The position numbers and the translations under genes were made by a program. DNA of 64,000 nt from Yamagishiella unicocca (lineage: Eukaryota; Chlorophyta; Chlorophyceae; Chlamydomonadales; Volvocaceae): NCBI GenBank assembly GCA_003116995.1, contig BDSL01000107.1, forward strand, positions 298,561 to 362,560, given 5' to 3'. Shown piece after piece: positions 46,829 to 58,727 of the stretch; the first letter of the stretch is position 1; each line of letters starts with the position of its first letter. The notes below the pieces were generated by a model. That model searched no databases. It saw only the letters and a program-made list of their open reading frames with translations, and was not told the DNA's origin.

Positions 46829-49800
46829 CTAACGAAAGTACTTAGGCGAGGTGAGCCCGGTGGGGCCGAGCGCGCGGGTCACCAGCTGCGGCGCAATTGC
46901 GCCCAGACCTAGACCCATTGGGACAAGGGCCTGCTGCGCGCCAGTGGCAGCACCCCAACACTGCCGCAGCGTCTGCTGTCGGTGCTTCCTCCCTACATGC
47001 CCACGCAGCTGGTGGTGAGGGCATGCTCCATCGAAATCGTCATCAGCGGACCCCGGATGACCCGGCGCCGCGGCCATCAGATCAGGCGCCAGCTTAGGAA
47101 AGGCCTCCAGCAACGCTTGCTGGCGGTGTTGACCTCCAGGCGCCGCTCCATAGGTGGCGCCAGCTGCTGTTGACAGGAAGGGAAGCCCCTGCACGGCCAT
47201 ATGACCGAAATTCTGTTGCAGATGCTCCTGCGATTGGCTCTCCTGCTGTTGGGGGCACGCTGCGGTTACCTTGAGTGCTCCAGTGGCCTCGCCCCGACAC
47301 GTCGGCAAGCCACCGAAGTCCGGAAGATGGGCTGTGGCACCAGCGCCGCCATCCGGGAAGCACCGGCTCCTCTCATCCAGGGGCAGCGGTGTAAGGCGTG
47401 ACTGGCCAGGCCGTGAGGGGAGGTTGTGGAATGGCTGCTGGTGCTGCGCGTGCCCAAAGAAGCATCCGAAATGAGTGCTGCCCTCCCGCTCCAGGCCAGT
47501 GCTATGTTTGCGATGGTCTGACCCGAAGAAGCCAGCGCCATCACACGCATCTCCGTCGCGCGGTACCAAGCCGAATATTGCTGGAGAAGCCACAGTGCGC
47601 TCCTCGTTAGGGAGCCGGTCGTGGCGTCGCTGCTGCTCAGGAGGGCTCCCAAACCCACCAGCCCCTATGTTGTCCTCCACGGGATAACTGCAAGGTACCA
47701 CGGCCGTGCTGTCACCCTGTGTCTCGAACGCGCAGGACAGCGACCGTATGCTGTCATCAGCGGCCAGCGCTCCACCTTCTCCGCTGGGCCCCTCCCACCC
47801 GCGATCGGTCTCAGCGTTGTGCCCGTCTGCGGCCTCGTGCGCAGCTTCCAGACACAGCGGAACCCCCCCTTTCGCTAAGCGCGAGGCGGCGCGTGGGGCT
47901 GACACCTGACCCACAGCCGCCTTAGATGATGGTGTTCCGGTTTCAAAAAAGCCAAAGCCGAAGGGCGACATGATTGCTCCGTCCCGCTCATCCGCATCAC
48001 GCCATCGATAAAACTCCTCCGACGCGGCCGTGTAACGCCCGCCCGTTCGAGAGGCCGTGCCCACCTTGGGCGCGGGGCTCTCTGAGCCGATGGCGGCAGC
48101 TACCCCTGATGCAGCTGCTGTGACTAGGTAACCCGCACAAGGTGCCGGTGCCAGCCGGCTGCCGCCTGGCCCCCGGTGGCCAATGGAACCACGTACACAG
48201 GGAGATGCCATCGCGGCCGCGCTGGGGCCAGGTCGCTGCTTACCCATGGGCGTGGGCATGGGGCCAGACATTACGCTGGACGATCGCACGCGTCGGGAAG
48301 GTGAGGACGTTCGGTTCTCCGCGGGGCTTCCGTGTCCGTCATCCCAACTGTAGACCCTGCGGGCTCGCTTCGTGGGCGTAGGATTCTCGCCATGCTGCAG
48401 TCCAGTACAAGCAATGTCGCCATCGTCATTACCGCCGCCGCCGTGCTCTGCGGTTGCGAACTCGCTGCCTCGATGGTGGCGCCGGCCACCACTGCGCTGC
48501 GATTCGTTTGAGGCCTCCGCAGCGTCGTCACCCGTCTTCATGCCGTCAGCGTTGGGAACAGGCCGATACCTCGCCGCAGCCGGCAGCCACTCGGGCCCCA
48601 AGCTGGGCATGGCGATGGGATCAAAATTGGTGTCAACCTCGTTGCTACGTCCGCGGCCCGCATCGCTGGGGCCAATACCAGCACTGACAGTCGGCTCGCT
48701 GTGGAGAGAGGAAGATGGTTCAGCTCTGAAAACGCCGGCGGCAGCAGCAGAAGCTGCCAATTCAGGGAAAGGGTGGGCAGCTGCGAAGGGCGTCGGGAGC
48801 CGGGTAGCTTCAGACCGCCGCTGCTCGGACTGCATTGGCACGGCAGGTATGGAGCTGCCAGCTGGCCTGGACGCGGCCGGCTCTAGTAGCGGCAGGTGCA
48901 ACGCCAGATCTGCACTCGGAATCGGCCGTGGGGAGGCGGTAATGACGGGTGTACCGGCGCCTCCTCCAGAGGCGCTGCTCGTTCGCATCACTGACGGCGT
49001 TTCCTCCAGCGGCTCCGGTGGCGGTGTATTCTCCTTGTCCGCATATGGGTCAAACTCCCAGTCCGAGTCGTCGTCCCCGTCAATCTCCACTACTGCCGCT
49101 CCTGCCCCAGCGACACGCAGGTCCTCGCCACTGCCAACCCGACGCAGTGCCCAGCCTCCGAAGGGATCGTCTTGCTCAGTGTCTGCGGCGTCGGCAGAGT
49201 CAAATCCAATCCATCCGAACGGTGACACCGAAGGATCGGGTCCTGGGCGCACGGCCTGATCGTTGTGGCTTGGAGGCGCCCGCGACTGGTGCCGGCGCAC
49301 AGCAGGAAAAGGCTCAGTACTGTCGTCGCCGGTTTCCGCGGTCTCAAATAACGCATCAAATGGCCCAGAAGCTTCCGGATGCAAAGCGCGGTAGAGCAGG
49401 GCAGGGCCCACATCCTGCCCATCTTGCACGTTGTAAACGACTGGAGAGAGCGACGAATGCGCATTACGCAGCCTTGGAGAACACTGGCTGCCAGGCGCAA
49501 ATAAGTCCGGCAGCTGGAGCAACCGGTCGACCTCGGCGGCAATTCCCGCACCGCCGCAAGGGAGGTCATCATGGCCACCCCCGGCACCCCAGGCGTTTGG
49601 CTGCGGCAATGCCGCCGGGACGCTTTCCGGGGGACCCGGCGCCTGCTCATCTATCGGAAAAAGCCGCCGCTGCACCGGACTGTCGGTTTCTTCAGTGGGC
49701 CCATCCATGCTGTAGCGTCGGGAGCGAGGCGACATCGCTACTGCGTCCTGGCCAGCCGAAGGCACTCCGCGGCTGCCATGTCGTGGCGAGTTGCGAATAA

Positions 49801-52800
49801 TCTGGATCACGACGCCCTGCGGGGCGTGGTGGCTCTGCGCGGATGCGAGCCGGGCGCTGCCGGTTGGGGTTCCCGAGGCACCGACACTCTGGGGACCGCT
49901 GTTACCTCCACTGGAGAAGGGACCCGAGCCAATGCTGTGGGACGAACGCGAGGGGCTGAAAGGGCCGAGCCTGGAGCGGGAGCGGCAGAACCCGTTGGGC
50001 GTTGCTCGGGGGGAGATGGCAGGTGCGCGCGCAGCCAGCAGCGCGCTCGAGGCGGGTGGATAGGACAGCGTCTGAGGTAGCTGTGGCGGAGGTGGGGGCT
50101 GCGAAGGAGGAGGCGCCAGCATGGAAAGCTGCTGATCCTCGCCAGATGGCTTGACCAGGCACACCCCAACGCCTGCCAACTCATCGGCAGCGCCATTTTG
50201 CTCGTCACTGCGCTGCACCAGGCGAGCCGGGGACTGCGTGCGCACCTGCGCCAGGCCCATCATGGCTGCCTCCAGGCCGCCGCACGCTGAGGCGGTGGGG
50301 CTGTCTGTCTCGGCTTCCTTGCGCACGCACAAAAACATTGCCGGCTCCGGTGACGCGGCAGGCGAGGCGTGAACCTGCTCTTTCTGCGGCTGATGCTGCC
50401 AGAGGTTCACGCCGGGACTAAACACGGGTACTGGTGGAAGCGTACCCACGCGCCGCCCCGGTCCTGCTGCAGGCTGCGCAGGCGCGGCAGAGACGGGGGA
50501 GCTCAACGCGGTCGCACGAAGCGCCGCAGCACACGCCGGCTTGTCTGCCGGTGACGCTGCGCTGTAAACCTTGACGTGACGAGCAGACAGTGCTGCGGAG
50601 ACCTCTGCTGTAACAGTGGCGCCATATTGTGACGGTGTGACTGCCAGGGCTGTGCTGTATGGTGCCCCAGCGGGCACCGCCGCCGCTACCGCAGGGGGCG
50701 CCGGAATAGGTGTGCCGCGCGATGCACGCTCCTGGTTAAGACGCATTTGCACCGTCTGCCTGGTCACCGGCCTATTAGTGGCGGGCGTGATGGGTGCAGT
50801 CGCCACCGTAGCGAGCGTTGCTGGAAGGGCTGCCGATACTGGTGCGTGGTGCTTGAGAGCGTTCCGTTCTGCAGACAACAACAGCAGGGAACATGAGTCA
50901 GCGTACGGATTTTCGATCAGCATGTGCTCTTCGGTATGCGCGAGAGAAAACAAGGGGTAGTAAGGGAATGGATAACGCATGGTGACAGCCTGCTGCCGGA
51001 GAAGCAATAGCACGCTTCACGAAATCGTCTACGGTACAGGACACCACCAAATAATGTCCGGCCATTAGCCCTGTTTGGCCACCCGTCCAGTCCCGCACCT
51101 GCTGCCGATTAAGTCTCCCGTAATCTCGACGACTGCCTCACCTTGATCCGGCGTCGCAGCCTGGACCTGCAGCTGCTGCGTCTCATGCTGAGCACTGCCG
51201 CCGACGGCCGCTACCGCCAGTTCCAGCTTGTGTGAAACCACTACGGCATCAACGTTGGTCGCTATCGACACTCCGGCGCCCGCCTCGACCTCAGCCCATT
51301 CCTGGTGTGCTGGCAGCCTGCTGAGGGTCCAGCAGCGGACCTCGCCAGAGTCACTGCATGTCGCCACCTTGCCCCAGTCGCCGCCGCACCACGCGACACC
51401 CGTGACCTCGTGCTCGTGCGGCAGCTCGATAGGCGATCGCTGCGGGTCAGCGGTGGACCATATGTGAGCTCCGCAATCACGCGAACCGCACAGGACGTAG
51501 TCACCGCAGGGGCTGAAGGCACTCCGCATATAGAAGCTGCCCTTAAAGGCAGGTGGAGGTGCGCTCCAAGTGACCAGCGGACCACCGTCAAGGCGGCTGA
51601 GAGAGAAGAGATGGTGCTGTGAGTCGAGGCAGCTCACAAGTAGGCGGTCACCTGACGACATGAGAACATAATGAGCCAGGGGCAAGGGGCAGTAAGACGT
51701 GAAATGAGGACAATCCGATGGCAAATTGCCTTCGGCACATATCGGTGGTCGGAGCGACGCAGACGGCACTTCACAAAATATGTGAGCACAGGCGCTACGG
51801 GTATATCGCACCTGAATTGGACACTGCGATGTGAGTCACGCCCACCACTGCCGCACGACTTGGGCAAGCGAACGCTGCGACCTCATGGGGCAGACTCTTG
51901 GATGCAGCATCAGCTGCTTTCGCCTTGGCTCCCGATGATCGCCCTGGATTTGAGGTATGCGTCAGTAAATAACTCCTCGCAATGCAACACAACGTGTTGG
52001 CATTAGTCTTTATGTACACACAATCATTTTGCGATTCTCGACAGGCTCCGTGCCGTGCAGCTGGCTGCGTTTACGCCAACCACGGCGAGCCTTCACTATC
52101 CACCCACATACATCTAATGAAATGGAGTCATACACACCGGCGTTGTGGCCTGTGCCAGCACCAGCTTTCGGCAGCTCCAAGTCGCACAGCGGCAGACCAT
52201 GCATCCGGAGATCCCAGAGCTTCACGGTGGTGTCTTGCGCGCCGGCCGACATCAGGATGTAGGAGTACGGCACGAAGGCCACGCTGGTAACAGTCACAGC
52301 GGCGGGTTTGGCGATTTTGTTGGAAGCCCTGCCAGCCGTGGTTGCGGGGCGAGTATGCGCATTGTCCTGCACCCAGACTGGTGACAGGACGGGGGCGCCG
52401 TTGAGCACGGAGCCCGCGTGGGCTCGTCGGCCCGCGGGTGGTGCCTGGCCGCTGAAGCCTGGGCACCGCGCGTCCCAGAGCATGATGCGTCCATCCCGGG
52501 CGCCTGCAGAAAGACACCGCGGCGGTCGACAACGTTGCCATGCAACCAGTTAAGGATTCGAACACCATAGGATTGCGAGTGAAGGGTACAGCGGGCCAGC
52601 TGAAGGCATTTTCCACACAAGCCAACGCACAGATCTTCAGGGCAGCAGTGTATGCGCACACAGTGGCGTCCTCCTCACTTCAGCTGAGCCACTTCAAAAA
52701 TGAATATTACGCACGGTTGCGTGCTCCCCGGTTTCCCCGGTCCCCGTAGCCCTTTGCCCCTCCTCACCCGTCGCAAAAATGTCCTCACACAGGTGAAGTG

Positions 52801-53553
52801 GTGAGACGGACTTCACCGATCCATCATGGCCCTCAGCGACTGCCAAAGCCGTTGCCGTGTCTGTGTCCCACACGCCCACTTGCTGGTGGCCCGAAGCAGT
52901 GTAGATTACTGAGTCATTCTGTGGAATTGAGTGGGATCGAGAGGAGACGAAAGTGGTGACGGCGACGGCGTGCAAGGAAATGTGTCAACTCTGGGAGCGA
53001 CCGGGTCATAAAAGGGCATCGTATAATGCAATGCTGCTTCTTCAGTGCGCTCAGCAAGTTCAGAGCACCGCACCTTTGCCCACGCCAGGTCGAAGATGCT
53101 GTTGCGGTGGCATGGCCAGTGTGCCCGTGGGCGCCAGCTCCCATCTATAACGCCTCTCTGCAAGGCGCCCAAGCTGTCCATGCTTGCAATGGTGACAAAT
53201 CCCTCCTCGCCGCCGACAGCCAGCAGCTGGCAGTTATTAAATGAGGGATTCTACAAAACCGGGTGGGCAAGGTGTCTGTTAAGGCACGACGGCGAGTGAA
53301 CCGAAGAGACAAAAACGGTGTCCTACTCGCCTGGCGCCTGGGCCGAAATCTTATGTGTAAAGTATTGGTACTGACAGTAGGTGGGTTTGGATTCGGACTG
53401 CCCAAATCGCGCCTACCTTGTTGAATTTTGCGACCATGGGAAGTCCAGCTGTATCTGTCGCTGGTGGCAGTGGGATTATGGTGGCCTTTGCCTCGAAGTC
53501 AATTTTGCAAAGAAGGTCCTGCTGCTGCCTCTGATCACTGACACCATAGCGAC
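46829..53553 (-). CDS. CDT2: CDT2/DTL-type WD40 substrate receptor of CRL4, very long C-terminal tail (5' end unresolved)
   Basis: Exons: 53553 or 53530-53417, 53226-53074, 52918-52768, 52503-52138, 51943-51812, 51651-51142, 50868-46829. Phases agree; at least 1821 residues. WD40 blades read LLAVGGEEGFVTIASMDS, HRNSIFDLAWAK, DSVIYTASGHQQVGVWDTDT, GHDGSVKSVSPL, DGRIMLWDARCPGFSG, YILMSAGAQDTTVKLWDLRM, DRLLVSCLDSQHHLFSLSRL, FSPCGDYVLCGSRDCGAHIW and EVTGVAWCGGDWGKVATCSD. These match CDT2 (denticleless), which in CRL4 ubiquitin ligase targets CDT1 and other PCNA-bound proteins in S phase. Two WDxR boxes (LWDARC, LWDLRM) fit DDB1 binding. The last exon alone encodes about 1346 residues, Ser/Pro/Gly-rich, with many SP/TP sites, a basic KRARR patch and VQRRLFP (about 49669-49655). 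The extreme C-terminus is LTSPKYFR. The first coding exon with the ATG was not found. Confidence 0.9.
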
Positions 53554-54961
53554 CTGCGCAACGCGAATGCCATTCAAGATGCCGTTTAAAGTCCGCACTC
53601 CCGCCAGGCTATTGCTAGACACTTACAAGCTCCACGTAGTCCCGTCTCACGAATTAACAAACTCTCAGTCACAGTCCGGGCCCGGAGCGACATTTAAAAG
53701 CGCCCTCGTTGGTCGGGGGACGAGGCCCAGATGTTCTGTGTGCGTCGAGAGGATTCCGTTTCCGTAAAGACGCAGGAGTTTACACCATGGATACCGTATC
53801 TGGCGCGCAGGCCGGCTGCCAGCCACGCCGGCTGCCGTTTTTGCAGGGTAAAACCTTCGCTTATTCACACTCTGGCAGAGCGTTATCCAGAACTATAATC
53901 TTATAGATAGTACTATTATACAGATACGCACCACAGATGTTTAGCCGTTTAGGTGAACTCATCTGCGCTCCCCGCCTGTCGTGCTGTTTGGATTTAATGC
54001 AATCCAACATGGGTCAGGCTTCCCGCCGAAGGCCTTGAAGCTTGAACTCCTACTTTCTCCCTTCTGTGAGTACCTATTTAAGATGTGTTAGACACATTGA
54101 CCGCTGCTGAAGAGTCTTGATCCAATGCCATCGCTGGGCAGCTGGGGTACCAACTATCGGAGTTGCGATTGTGGCAATATGGCAGAATTTTGCAAATAAA
54201 CCCAAATTGTGCAATTGAACTGGTTGATCCAACTGAGTAAAGAGTTCGAGTTAGGAAAGGGAGCCATTCCGGCGCGCGGAGATCTTGCGAAGCTGCAGTC
54301 AAAGCATGTTCCAATCAGCCATGCCCAGCTTATTTATAATTGACACAACCAGGAGTAAAAATGCCGTGGATGGGTGTTCCGACCCAATCGTCGATCGAAG
54401 TAGTACTGCCACACCTCATCAATCAACTTCCAGGCTTTGCATCCAGACACATGCTGCTGTTCAGCCGGAAGTGCTGGAAGGGGACAGACGCTTCGGGAAC
54501 CGTCAGCAACAATCAACAGGCAGCCGAACACGGGTACCGGCAGCAACAATCAACAGGCAGCCGAACACAGGCGGCAGGTTTTACTAAGTGTTAAGCTTAC
54601 GCCAAGCGTCGTGGGATACGGATGCAGTACCTGATGGCAATTTGCGTCAACTATGGCTACCAGCAATTGATGCGGCCTTGCCAAGTTCGGTTATAGGGTT
54701 CGGAGTGCCCTGTCGCAGCTGTACAACCTACCTTGGTGTCTTCCTACATCTGATAACCTCTCATCTGCATGCTTTCCTTAACCTGTTTCCACTGCCTAAG
54801 CTGGGTTTACTTGCGGTCCATGACGCGTTTGGGCCTTACGAGCTCACCACAAGGTTGTAGTCTTGTAGGTCAATTATTTGTAATAGTATGATTGGCAGCT
54901 TTGATTCTGCAATTGGTTGCGATATCTACTCCTGTGTAAGGCCACTGCCCAGAAAAGCTGA
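53554..54961. other. Divergent interval CDT2 / SDR with 37-bp tandem repeat
   Basis: This interval must contain the missing 5' exon(s) of CDT2 (-) and the promoter of the dehydrogenase (+). A minus-strand open stretch at about 53868-53665 (rich in Arg, Ala and Pro) is a candidate for early CDT2 sequence but has no ATG in frame. Two copies of CAGCAACAATCAACAGGCAG followed by CCGAACAC lie at 54504-54531 and 54541-54568 (period 37 bp). The rest is AT-richer and featureless. Confidence 0.45.
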
Positions 54962-57900
54962 ATGGCGTCCACAACAGGAACCATTCGTGCGGCTCGGCCA
55001 CCACTTTATCAGCCCCTGAACATTTCTGGATGGACAGTCCTTATCACTGGTACGTTGGAAGCCCGGTCTTAGTCCGACAGCCAGCGCTACGCGCTTGCCG
55101 AAAAATGAAATCGCGGCGACGGAGGCTACTTGGGCACCCGGCGTCGGCCCGCAGGCGCCAGTTCTGGCTTCGGAGAGGCGATGGCGTGGCGCTTTGCTGA
55201 AGCGGGGTGTCGCCTGGTGCTGCTGGCGCGGCGCCAGGACCGGCTGGAAAGCCTTCGTGACCAGCTGCAATTCACCTACCATGTGCCCGTCCACACGATA
55301 CAGCTAGATGTGCGCAACTTCGCCGAGGTGGATCTGCTCCCGCAGCAGCTGCCGGCAGAGTTCGCCGAGGTAGGGTTTCGCGAGTTTTGTTGGCAGGGCG
55401 TCGCTTAGATGGCGCGATCGGGGGGCAAGAGAGGGATTGTGTTGTGCGCCGTCCGTCGCGGGATTACGGAGAAGGGGCGCTGATTGGGGGAGGCAGCGAT
55501 GCGCGAGGGGCCACTCATGAGAAACGCATGTGTGGAACACGGCTCCTCTGGTAATGACCGTCCATTGGCTGCGGGGTTCGAGGAAGACCCGTGGATGCGG
55601 GGAGGGAAGGGAGGCAGGGGCGTCCGGTATGCCTTGGGGCTAAGGTGGGTTCCCTAGGGTGAGGAAGGGGGCCCTGGCGGACGCAGCATGGCGAGGCGAC
55701 ACGTCCTTCCTTGTTGTCCCCCCAGTATGGCAGGACTCGAATTTTGGGCCCATAATCAGCACAGCGGCGCGGGGCGCGCCTTATTGCGCAGTTGAAATGG
55801 CTGGATAAGGCCTGGGGCAATGAGTGCTTCCCGACTGCAGAGGTGGTTTCATGGCTGCCAGGCACGGTAGTTTCCATACCAGTGTGTCGCTAAGCACGGA
55901 AAACAGGGTGGCGCCATTGTGGGTGTGTCGCGGGAACGGATGGGGGGAACAGGAGGGCTGCATGGGTGCAGCTGAGCGACCGCCGCGGATAGGTCGGGCC
56001 CGCAGCCGGCACCAGCCTCTCTGCAGGCCTCCGCAGCGCAGCGCCGCAGGAAAGGGGACCGAAACGTAGCGCGGTTAAGGGGGGTACGCTATGCCGGGCA
56101 GCGCCGTCTGGCGCCGGGCACCTCATTGCCCGTTAATGCGTGCTGCCCTGCTCCACTCTTCCCTCCGCCCTCGCCCGTCACGTCACAGGTTGATATCCTG
56201 GTCAACAACGCGGGTCTTGCGCTCGGTAGCGCGGCGGTGCAAGACAACAACATGGATGTGAGTGCGGGCCGCCGGAGGGGGGGGCACGGGGCAGAGGGAA
56301 TGGGGGAAGCAGGGGCGGAAGGGAAGCAGGGAGAGGAGGGAAGCAGGGGCAGGAGGGGAAGACCCGCGTTCGGACGCCCCCCCAGGCCAGCGCGCTGTCC
56401 TACACACGCGCCTGCAAACCGCTGCCCCCTGGCAACGTCACCATGGCGGCCCCACATGTGCTTGTGTATCCCTTGCTCCTCGCGCACCTGAGTCGGGCGG
56501 CCGCCTCCCTCCTCCCTCTCTGCACCGCACCACGCGCCTCGGCCGCAAAGGACGTGGTGACCATGATCGAAACCAACGTCACTGCCGTGGTGGCCATGAC
56601 TAAGGCGTTCGTACAGGGCATGATTGAGCGCAACCGCGGCCACATCGTCAACATCTCATCGATAGCGGGAAGTGAAGCGTATGGAGGTGAGGGTTTCTGC
56701 GCTGGGCCTGAAAGCGTGTTGACTGCTGCGGCTGGGAAAAGGAAAGTGCTCCGCACGCGGGAGAGGGAAGGGTTGCCATTGGGTCGTGGCCCGATTCGAC
56801 CAAGCGCTAGGCCACGCGCCCCTGCGCCAGCTTGCCTGCCTCGTTCGACGCCGCCTCACGTCTTCAAACTAACAGCGATTGCCGCCATCCGCGGCCTTCG
56901 CCTCACCCTTTCCTCTCGTCACAGCATAACCACGCGCCCCTCCCGACCGCCCAACATACCTACGCCACAACTGACGCCGCTCGCTGTCCTCCGTCCTGGG
57001 TGCCCCCCCCGCCCCCCTGCCCTGGGACCCCGGCATCCCCTTTTCTCGCACCCCCCCCAAGGCGGCAGCGTCTACTGCGCAAGCAAGCACGCCCTGGCGG
57101 CCTTCACCACGGCTGCCCGCCACGACCTGGTGGGCACCAACATCCGGGTCACCTCCGTCAGCCCAGGTGGGTAAACCAGCGAATGGGACCATGGATTGGG
57201 TCCATGGACGGGGTCTCCTTTGATGAAGTCGCCTGCAACCTCACGTATGCATGTACCCGAGCCCTACGCAACACATGAAGGCGCAATTTTCCCGGCCTCA
57301 GAGCTCCTGGTATGCGCTGCTTCCGACTCCTTCCCGCGCTTTCACTCTCATTCCGCGTCGTCCCCTCCCCGGTGTTATACCCCAGGCGCTGCGCAAACGG
57401 AGTTCAGCCTGGTTCGCTTCAAGGGCGACCAGGAGGCAGCGGACGCGGTGTACCACGGGTTCGACCCTCTCACGGCGGAGGACATCGCGGATAACGTTCT
57501 GTACGCGTGTACACGGTGAGGACGGGGATGAGGGCGAATAGAGGGAGGAGGGAACTGAGGAGAGCAAGTAGGGCTTAAGTGCGGGCCACGGGTGTCAGAG
57601 GAAAGGTAGCTGGTATCGGAGCTGCGCCTGGCTCCGTGGACGGCGTATGGGTCTGGGTCCGGTGCGTCCTGCGTTGGTAAAAGAAAACCGTATGGAGGCA
57701 GTCTGTACGGGGGCTGAGCGGCTGAGTTGGGGCTGCTGGCGCGCGCGGCAGGGCGCGCACACGTTTTGCGGCGCGAGCGTGCAAGCGCGTGATGGAATGC
57801 TTGCTCGAGCACGTGTAGTGCACTGCGTCAGCGCCGCGGGGCGTGCACGCGGCGCGCCCTGCGCACCCTCGAGTAGCCCCCTAATGTCCCTCCGCGTGCG

Positions 57901-58315
57901 CCTCACTCCTTTTCGGGGCAATGTATTTGCGTATACCAGACCAAGCGTTACAGATGACGGGAAACTGGGGAGAAGGTACCCGTGAACCTCCCAGCCACGG
58001 GTCTCACTGAGCCCTGTCGGCCTCCCAGCCATCTCGCAAGCCACCACATATTCAAATGGGTGCCCAACTGACGACAAACCGATCATACGCCATCGGCATT
58101 CGCCATGGTTACGCAGCGCTATGGATGCTCGAGCCGCCTATAGGACCGTCCTGACCCCGCCCCCGCGCCCCTCTTCCCCCACACGCTCGCGTACGTTCCC
58201 GACCTGTTGTGGCTGCAGCCCCGAGCACGTTCAGATCGCCGACATCCTGGTCTTCGCCACCAACCAGGCGTCTGCAAAAGGCATCGCGCGCGTGCAGGCG
58301 GAGGAGGAGCGGTAG
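54962..58315 (+). CDS. Short-chain dehydrogenase/reductase (classical SDR, YdfG-like)
   Basis: Seven exons: 54962-55049, 55155-55369, 56189-56257, 56551-56686, 57062-57166, 57386-57515, 58219-58315; phases agree and give 279 residues, the usual SDR length. Exon 1 ends GWTVLITG and joins [17 protein letters not shown], completing the TGxxxGxG dinucleotide-binding motif. Then come [14 protein letters not shown] (the Arg pair after beta-2 suggests NADP), [37 protein letters not shown], the catalytic Ser in [21 protein letters not shown] as YxxxK, RVTSVSPG and [15 protein letters not shown] [17 protein letters not shown], ending [16 protein letters not shown]. All catalytic residues are present. 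The closest style is the NADP-dependent 3-hydroxy acid/serine dehydrogenase group; the substrate is unknown. Cytosolic location is likely because there is no obvious targeting peptide. TGTAA occurs 257 bp after the stop. Confidence 0.95.
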
Positions 58316-58536
58316 CACCCCTGGGTCAGCAGCCTGGGGCCCTTGGCCGAGGCAGTGGGTCCGTGGGGTGTTGGGCTGAAGGCTATGGAGGATCCTGGAA
58401 CAGCCGGTGTAAGGGCGGTGGCGGTGGTTGGGATGGGGGTGTGCTGGCGGCTGCAGGGAATGTGGCGTATCAGTGGGCGAGTGAGGGCGCTTTCCGCGAA
58501 GCGCGTGTCAAGGCTAGGTCGGCGGAACCGTAACTG

Positions 58537-58562
58537 GGATGGATGGATGGATGGATGGATGG
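58537..58562. repeat. (GGAT)n microsatellite downstream of SDR
   Basis: Six GGAT tetramers lie in the short tail-to-tail space between the dehydrogenase and methyltransferase-like genes. Confidence 0.85.
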
Positions 58563-58571
58563 GTGGCTGTT

Positions 58572-58576
58572 TGTAA
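58572..58576 (+). terminator. TGTAA polyadenylation signal candidate for SDR
   Basis: TGTAA lies 257 bp after the dehydrogenase stop, and only about 150 bp before the stop of the convergent methyltransferase-like gene. The two 3' UTRs are therefore very close or overlap. Confidence 0.5.
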
Positions 58577-58727
58577 CGCAAGCCACGATGGGCCAGCAGC
58601 TCGTGTTGGTGCGGCAGGTGCTCACCGTGGCTGCTGTATCCTGCACTGCGGAAACGGATGAAGCGATGGCTGCACTGGTCTGCTGTCCTGGAGTGTCAGC
58701 TGGCGGCAACGGCCTCCGCAGCGCCAG

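Noticed and set aside
48372..49800. Plus-strand open frames opposite the CDT2 tail (up to 295 codons)
   Set aside because: They lie antisense to a continuous coding exon and have no motif or splice context. High GC at third positions of the real gene opens the antisense frames.
52540..52570. GGATTCGAACACC resembling a tRNA T-arm
   Set aside because: It lies in a CDT2 intron, and I could not find matching acceptor, D and anticodon arms around it.
53665..53868. Minus-strand frame upstream of CDT2 proposed as its first exon
   Set aside because: It has no ATG in frame and no conserved CDT2 N-terminal sequence. I left the 5' end of CDT2 unresolved.
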